From Mesodorylaimus sp. YZB2_4 (Eukaryota; Nematoda; Enoplea; Dorylaimida; Dorylaimidae): a stretch of DNA of 64,000 bases. Position numbers and translations under genes: made by a program. The stretch lies in contig JASANH010000220.1 of NCBI GenBank assembly GCA_030248295.1, positions 186,001 through 250,000 on the forward strand, read 5' to 3'. Shown one piece after another: positions 59,101 through 64,000 of this stretch (position 1 is its first letter; each line of letters begins with the position of its first letter). The notes under the pieces are model-generated. The model did not search any database. It was given only the letters and a program-made list of their open reading frames with translations, and had not been told where the DNA came from.

Positions 59101-62100
59101 TCCGTTATGAGGCCTTGTTTGACAACATTCGAGGTGATGTGGTGACAGCTGAACCACTCGCTAGAAGAAAGGTAAACAGTGGAAGCGAGAGTTTTTTGTT
59201 CATTGCACCAGTGTGGACATGGTTTTGAGAGAGCGATAACGGACGACCAATTCACACATCGCGACTGGCGTGGCACCGGATGCGCGTGAATTACGTATGG
59301 CAGCTAGCCTCAGTTGGCTAAATGCCTGGCCCTGGACGGCGACGAAGCCTTCATCATTAATTCAACTGGGAATCGATATGACGACTATCGTCTTCCGCTC
59401 TTCCACGGCCAGCCCCCATGTTGCATCAAACAGAGACCGCACGCATAGGCGGTCAAATAGACGCCCCACCGCGACGATAAGCGCGGTTCGTAAATTGGTT
59501 AAAAGCGAAGCCTCCCATCAACTAACCCAATGCCAACAACCTTGTCCACTGCCCCGTACCGCCCTCATCCGACGAACCGAGCTTTTATTGCAGCCGTTTA
59601 AAAGTTCAACGTTCTTTTCAATCCAGATTTATCAAAAACAGACCTCGAACAAAGTCCCAGAATCGATCAAAGCGATCATCAAATGCTAACGTTATCCGCC
59701 ACCATCTCGCACACTCCTCCAAGGGTTTGGTGCGTTAATGATGGCGATCATTCTCGGCCAGCTTCGCATAAAAACGCTAAGCAGCCTTCGAGGTAACACA
59801 ATCCACCTTAAAGGCTTCGGTGTTTCTGCAAAAGCTCTCTCAAGTAATCTTTGTGACAAACGAGCACATTACCACGACCAGTCTCGTGTAAGCAACGTCT
59901 GGCAATGAGAAGGCAATAAAATCAGAGCCAAGCATTATCAACAATACGTTCTCGTTCTCTATGATCGACCAGCATCCGCCACGCGAAAACCACTTACTAC
60001 CAACTGGTACATAAATTCTCGGGAATCCATTTCTTTTCAAAACAGTTCCAGGTTCGAGCATCGATTCCGGAGGACTAGCGCCTGGAGCTGACACACTTCT
60101 CTCTTACTCCTATTTTGGATCGGATCCAATGCCTTCGTCGACCCCTTAGCAACCGCGTCTTACTCGAGGAAACCTCCAATTCCGCTTCAATTCACCAAAA
60201 ATCTTTTTCAGCATCGACAGCGTAAACTCGACGTTCAAAGAAAACTTGCTTGCATACCAATTCGAATAGGCGGGATTGCGTTCGCGTAGTGTCTTCCATA
60301 GTTGCCAAATACGGCCGTTGTAGTATCCGAGGACTAGCGGAGTCGAGCTGGCGGAGGGAAAACGAGCACACGGGTGGCCACTACGCGTACGAGCCCATTC
60401 TTCCGCCCTCCCCTGCTCATATTCTAATTAGCATTCTCCTTCTTCAATTTTTAGACAACTACAAATAGGTCATCCTACAGGAACGACCTCACAAAACTCT
60501 CATCTCCTGTTTTTTTTTGCTTCAAAACTATTCGAATTTCCCGCCGTGTATAGGGAAAGGGCTGCCAGAACCAGGCGAGAATTGTCGGCGATGGCGTAGA
60601 AACGGAATATAGAAAGGTTTTTCTCTCCCCCGACGCGCGTTGTTCCCACCCGCCTGCCCTAACTTGGACAAGGCAACCGCAATCCGTCCGTATCGACGAG
60701 TTTTCTCGCCATTGCTCACACGTTCCCTGACCCGTCGTTCGACCGTGGCTCTTTGCGCTCTTCTCCCTCGACTGCTAGAAGCCGCCGAGGAAAGGGAACG
60801 GCAGGGCGCCTAGGGACGAGCCAAGGAAAAGAAGGAGTAATTGCCGGAATGTCGGCTCAAGCTTACTTCTGCCGCTTCGTCCTTCTCGGCATTTTCCTCA
60901 GGCTGTCGAGTCGACTTGTCATCGAGCTCCATCTCTTTTCTTAGAATACGGCCTCACTACTCGAATGCCACAACCAATCTAAGGCAACAGCGCCTTTTTT
61001 GTTCACGAGTTCCAATTCGCGAAACAAGTCTCCCTCCTTTCCGGTCTTTATCCTCGAAACGCGATCCAAAATAGGGGCCCGCCAATCTCTACCCCAAGCT
61101 ATCAATAATCCGACCCAAACTCCGAGACAATGCGCAAAAAGTTCGATGCCGCCTTCCAACTTAGGCAACGTGTTTGCTAGCCTCGGTACTGCCTTCTTCC
61201 TTCCGGATGGCTAAATGCAGCGCTGACGACTTCCAGATGGGACGAAAGCAGGCCAAATGAGATTCATTCGATTCGCCAGCATCGCGCTCGCTCAACGAGT
61301 CTTCTCCGTTTAGATTTAGTGCCAGTTATTTCGCGCAAGAATCATAAAAGACTCTCCTTTCAAAAACCTCAACATCTCTCCCAGGCAGTCAAATACACAA
61401 CTAGCATATTTCACGCATTTTTTTAAGGCGACCAGACCAAAACCGAATACCCGTACTCTGAACTACACGCATAAATGATAGGATATACCTCGAAAGCGTG
61501 TCTACCCAAAACACTGACGGATAGGGAGAAAGCGCGACCTCTTACCCAGTTATTTCATTCCTGTGTCACGCGCAAGACAGAAACAGCTGTTGCTGAGTCA
61601 ACATCAGCCAAGGACATTCTCCTGCTGCCTAGCTGTACTTATGCCTAGACTAAGAGAGCATATAGCTTGTCAAGCATTGCTTGCACCTTAATTCTAAAAG
61701 TTACATAATAATGTTGAGTAAAGAAAACTTTGTGGAAGGTTAAGAAACGAAAAATAACGACAGCCAGCTCAAGGAATGACTCCGCAATAATAGACTTAAC
61801 AAAGGTACTACCTCTCCACTCCATTTTCGGTTCGGCTGCGGACTGGACATGCTCCCTTTGGCCAACAACCGTTCAGTCTGAGTAATGATCGGACTGTGCA
61901 CTTGCTGAAATCGAGCGGTCGTGCATCAAACCACATAAAAAAGATTAAGAGCCATACTTCATCCAAAAGTGGCAATGGTTTGGCGATTCCTAATCGAACA
62001 ATTCCCTTCGGTGCACTTTTCAAAGCGTCCACAGCTTTCTCCAAAGAGGCATTCGAAGTTAGGTCCACATCGTTAACGTATAACAGTCGATCGCCAGGCA

Positions 62101-64000
62101 CTACGCGGCCATCAACGGCTGCCACGCCTCCGGGTACCAAAGAGCGAACAACGATTACAGTGTCAGACGGATGCAGGGGATCCTTAAAAAAGGAAGCCTC
62201 ACTTTGGATCCTTCACTGGCAGATATGGAAAGGACTCACCTGATAATCTAGCACCGAAAATCCCAAGCCACGGTCACCTTTCGTCAATTCGATGTGTGTA
62301 GGATGAGTCGACCACACGGCTAAGTTATTTAATGGCTCTAAAGACCTCGATCGCAGCACGTTCGCTACCTCGTTCAACAGTCGGTCAGTCGTCAGCGAAT
62401 CACAAGACAGTGACGCACCTGCAGCTCCGCTTGGCAGCAAAGACACTTCGGACTTGGCCTGAAAAAAGGCAAATGGTAACAGTAACAATGATCATGTCCG
62501 GCAAACCGCTAGGCCCTACCTTTACGAGCCGATCAGCAATTAGTGACGATGGTGGGTGCACGGTTCTCGTTTGACGAGCACCCTCTTGTTCGAACGTGGA
62601 TGTTGTTGGCTCATAGAGACCAGCAGTAGTGACTACTTCTTTTGGTCTAGAGCACACCAATATGACATCTGTTGTAGAGAGCTGTCTCAGCACATCCACC
62701 ACTTCCAAGTAACTTCGCCCATAGAGTTCATGCCCATTAGCTTCCAACAGTTCGTCCCCTGCTCGAAGGCGTCCACTAGCCGCAGCCGCACTATCCGGAC
62801 TAACGGCACGGATGTAATGATGAGGCCGAAGTTCGGTACCGTTTACTACGTCCACAGTGCCTTCCAATGCGATGCCGAAATGCTGCTGAACAAGTGCACC
62901 ATCCGTCAGACCCGCTGGTCTTTGAATCTTAGCAACCACAATATCCTGATCGTACCCAACCACTGGCTGCCACTGCTTCCTCGCAATTTCCTCTTCGTCA
63001 CTGGCCTGGCTCGTTGGAACTTCTTGCTCTGGTTCTTTCTTCGACGACGAGCATGCTGAAGAGCTTGCGTGTAAATCGACCACTTGACGATCCGAGTCTT
63101 GGGCGGCTGTAAGAGCGAGTCATTACTCACACGTTCATCTGCTCCTCTGGTTACCGCCCAACATCTTACCCAACATCTCCAAAAACTGATATTTTATCGA
63201 CGACTGATGATAACGGATCAAAGTTAATTTCACAAGATCGCCAGAATCTGCCAAAAACCGTATGGCTTCTTTGTGAGACTGCACTTGATCGACGTCGTTA
63301 TTATTCACCTAAACATAAAACACCTCATTAAATCGTACAGACAACAAGTCCTACTGGAGCAGATGGAATGATCACGGCCGAAACCCCCCCACAGTGGCTG
63401 TGGCGGATAGCTAGCTTTGTTCTAAGAACAAGGCCAGGTCGACCCTCATCTCCCAGACCTTTGCACCCTAAACCAACGAACTCCCATCACCGCTAAATCA
63501 TCCCACACTTTCTTGGTGACATTCCACAAAGAACATCCTCATAAATCCTCCGTTACATAACTCCCACCCACCTCGCGACCCAATCTATCATCCTAATTGC
63601 AAAAACTTATGGCAAATAAATCAAGAGTAAAAAACGCCTACCTTAACAATCTGGTCGTGCCTTCGCACTCGTCCGTCCACGTCCGATACGCTACCAGGCA
63701 ATAAATTACGAACGAATAAGCCCGCAATTTCTTCTGCAAAAAAGACAAAAATCTCATAAATAATACATCAGAAAAAAAGTCCTTTCTACTATGTACTCCA
63801 CCGCTATTTCTGGAAAGAAGCGGTAAAAGCGCCCGAATAGACCGCGGACAAACACGACCCACTCTCGGACCGTAGATGGAACAAGCCCCACCATCCCAGC
63901 GCCGGAAATAGCGTCCTTCGGTTCTCTCTACCGCCAGAAAACGAGGCTGAGCACGAAAAGCTAAAAAGCAGTTTTGGATGTGAACGCGCAAAACACGCGT
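47111..64000 (-). CDS. MPDZ: Multi-PDZ scaffold, MPDZ/PATJ type (5' end outside window)
   Basis: A multi-PDZ scaffold that links membrane proteins and polarity complexes. Visible exons (minus): 63733-63642, 63308-63170, 63106-62520, 62458-62240, 62182-61958, 61904-61812, 58717-58550, 57941-57753, 56998-56836, 56776-56572, 56517-56413, 55616-54593, 54542-54435, 54178-53461, 51314-51118, 51060-50966, 50402-50192, 49984-49745, 49683-49482, 49422-48277, 48212-48049, 47992-47844 and 47462-47111. Phases agree throughout except the unresolved 47463-47843. The ~2,260 visible residues hold 11 PDZ domains. Several match individual MUPP1 domains: [20 protein letters not shown] (PDZ4), [15 protein letters not shown] (PDZ5), [14 protein letters not shown] (PDZ7), [15 protein letters not shown] (PDZ8), tandem [15 protein letters not shown] and [15 protein letters not shown] (PDZ10-11), and [15 protein letters not shown] (PDZ13). 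Long Ser/Pro/Gln linkers separate them. The stop follows PKQKRRNS. Introns 51315-53460 and 58718-61811 hold no recognised gene; a 16-base C run lies at 51687-51702. Confidence 0.92.

Noticed and set aside
1..64000. CRISPR array, bacterial operon or prophage-type system
   Set aside because: There are no regularly spaced identical repeats, no prokaryotic gene organisation, and the genes are split by spliceosomal introns throughout.

Overview
The window is nuclear DNA from an animal, most likely an invertebrate bilaterian. Its genes are broken into many short exons by GT-AG introns, most of them about 45-90 bp, and the proteins are metazoan orthologues: a 13-PDZ-type MPDZ/PATJ scaffold, NDC1, SDF4/Cab45, DNAJC16, an acid lipase and a PP1-like phosphatase. 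Short introns argue against a vertebrate. TTATCA (GATA-type) sites before a lipase gene and acceptor-like sites just before several start codons would suit a nematode or another ecdysozoan, but I cannot name a species. For the recognised genes I joined exons by reading phase; nearly every junction keeps frame.

Layout. 1-3.1 kb: repeats only. 3.1-9.1 kb (+): NDC1, with a complete ankyrin-repeat gene inside its 3.2-kb intron. 9.7-10.5 kb (-): decayed receptor-tyrosine-kinase C-lobe. 10.9-12.05 kb (-): PP1-like phosphatase. 12.2-12.8 kb (+): LINE remnant. 15.0-15.8 kb (-): HMG-box gene with a broken first box. 16.7-16.9 kb (+): kinase N-lobe fragment beside a duplicated ~100-bp segment. 17.8-21.6 kb (-): EIF2B3. 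22.0-24.9 kb (-): TECR. 26.0-30.2 kb (+): D2HGDH. 30.4-33.2 kb (+): DNAJC16. 33.5-37.2 kb (+): SDF4. 37.5-38.9 kb (-): long NDUFA11-like Tim17-family protein. 39.3-40.4 kb (-): tentative unidentified gene. 41.9-42.2 kb: degenerate coding-type tandem repeat. 44.1-46.0 kb (+): acid lipase with TATA box. 47.1-64 kb (-): MPDZ/PATJ-type scaffold with 11 visible PDZ domains, its 5' end outside the window.

The genes are mostly unrelated housekeeping functions: nuclear pore assembly, translation initiation, very-long-chain fatty acid synthesis, mitochondrial 2-hydroxyglutarate oxidation, ER folding, Golgi calcium binding, respiratory complex I and cell polarity. Two same-strand runs are tightly packed (TECR to EIF2B3, 389 bp; D2HGDH to DNAJC16 to SDF4, 248 and 310 bp). 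EIF2B3 and SDF4 each have a strong 3' splice site a few bases before the start codon, which suggests 5'UTR introns or spliced-leader trans-splicing. Introns and spacers carry many tRNA-derived SINE-like repeats, hairpins and long G/C runs. I found no CRISPR array, intact transposase or wholly new system. The most unusual points are the nested gene, the kinase and HMG-box relics, the extended NDUFA11-like protein and the possible operon-like pairs.
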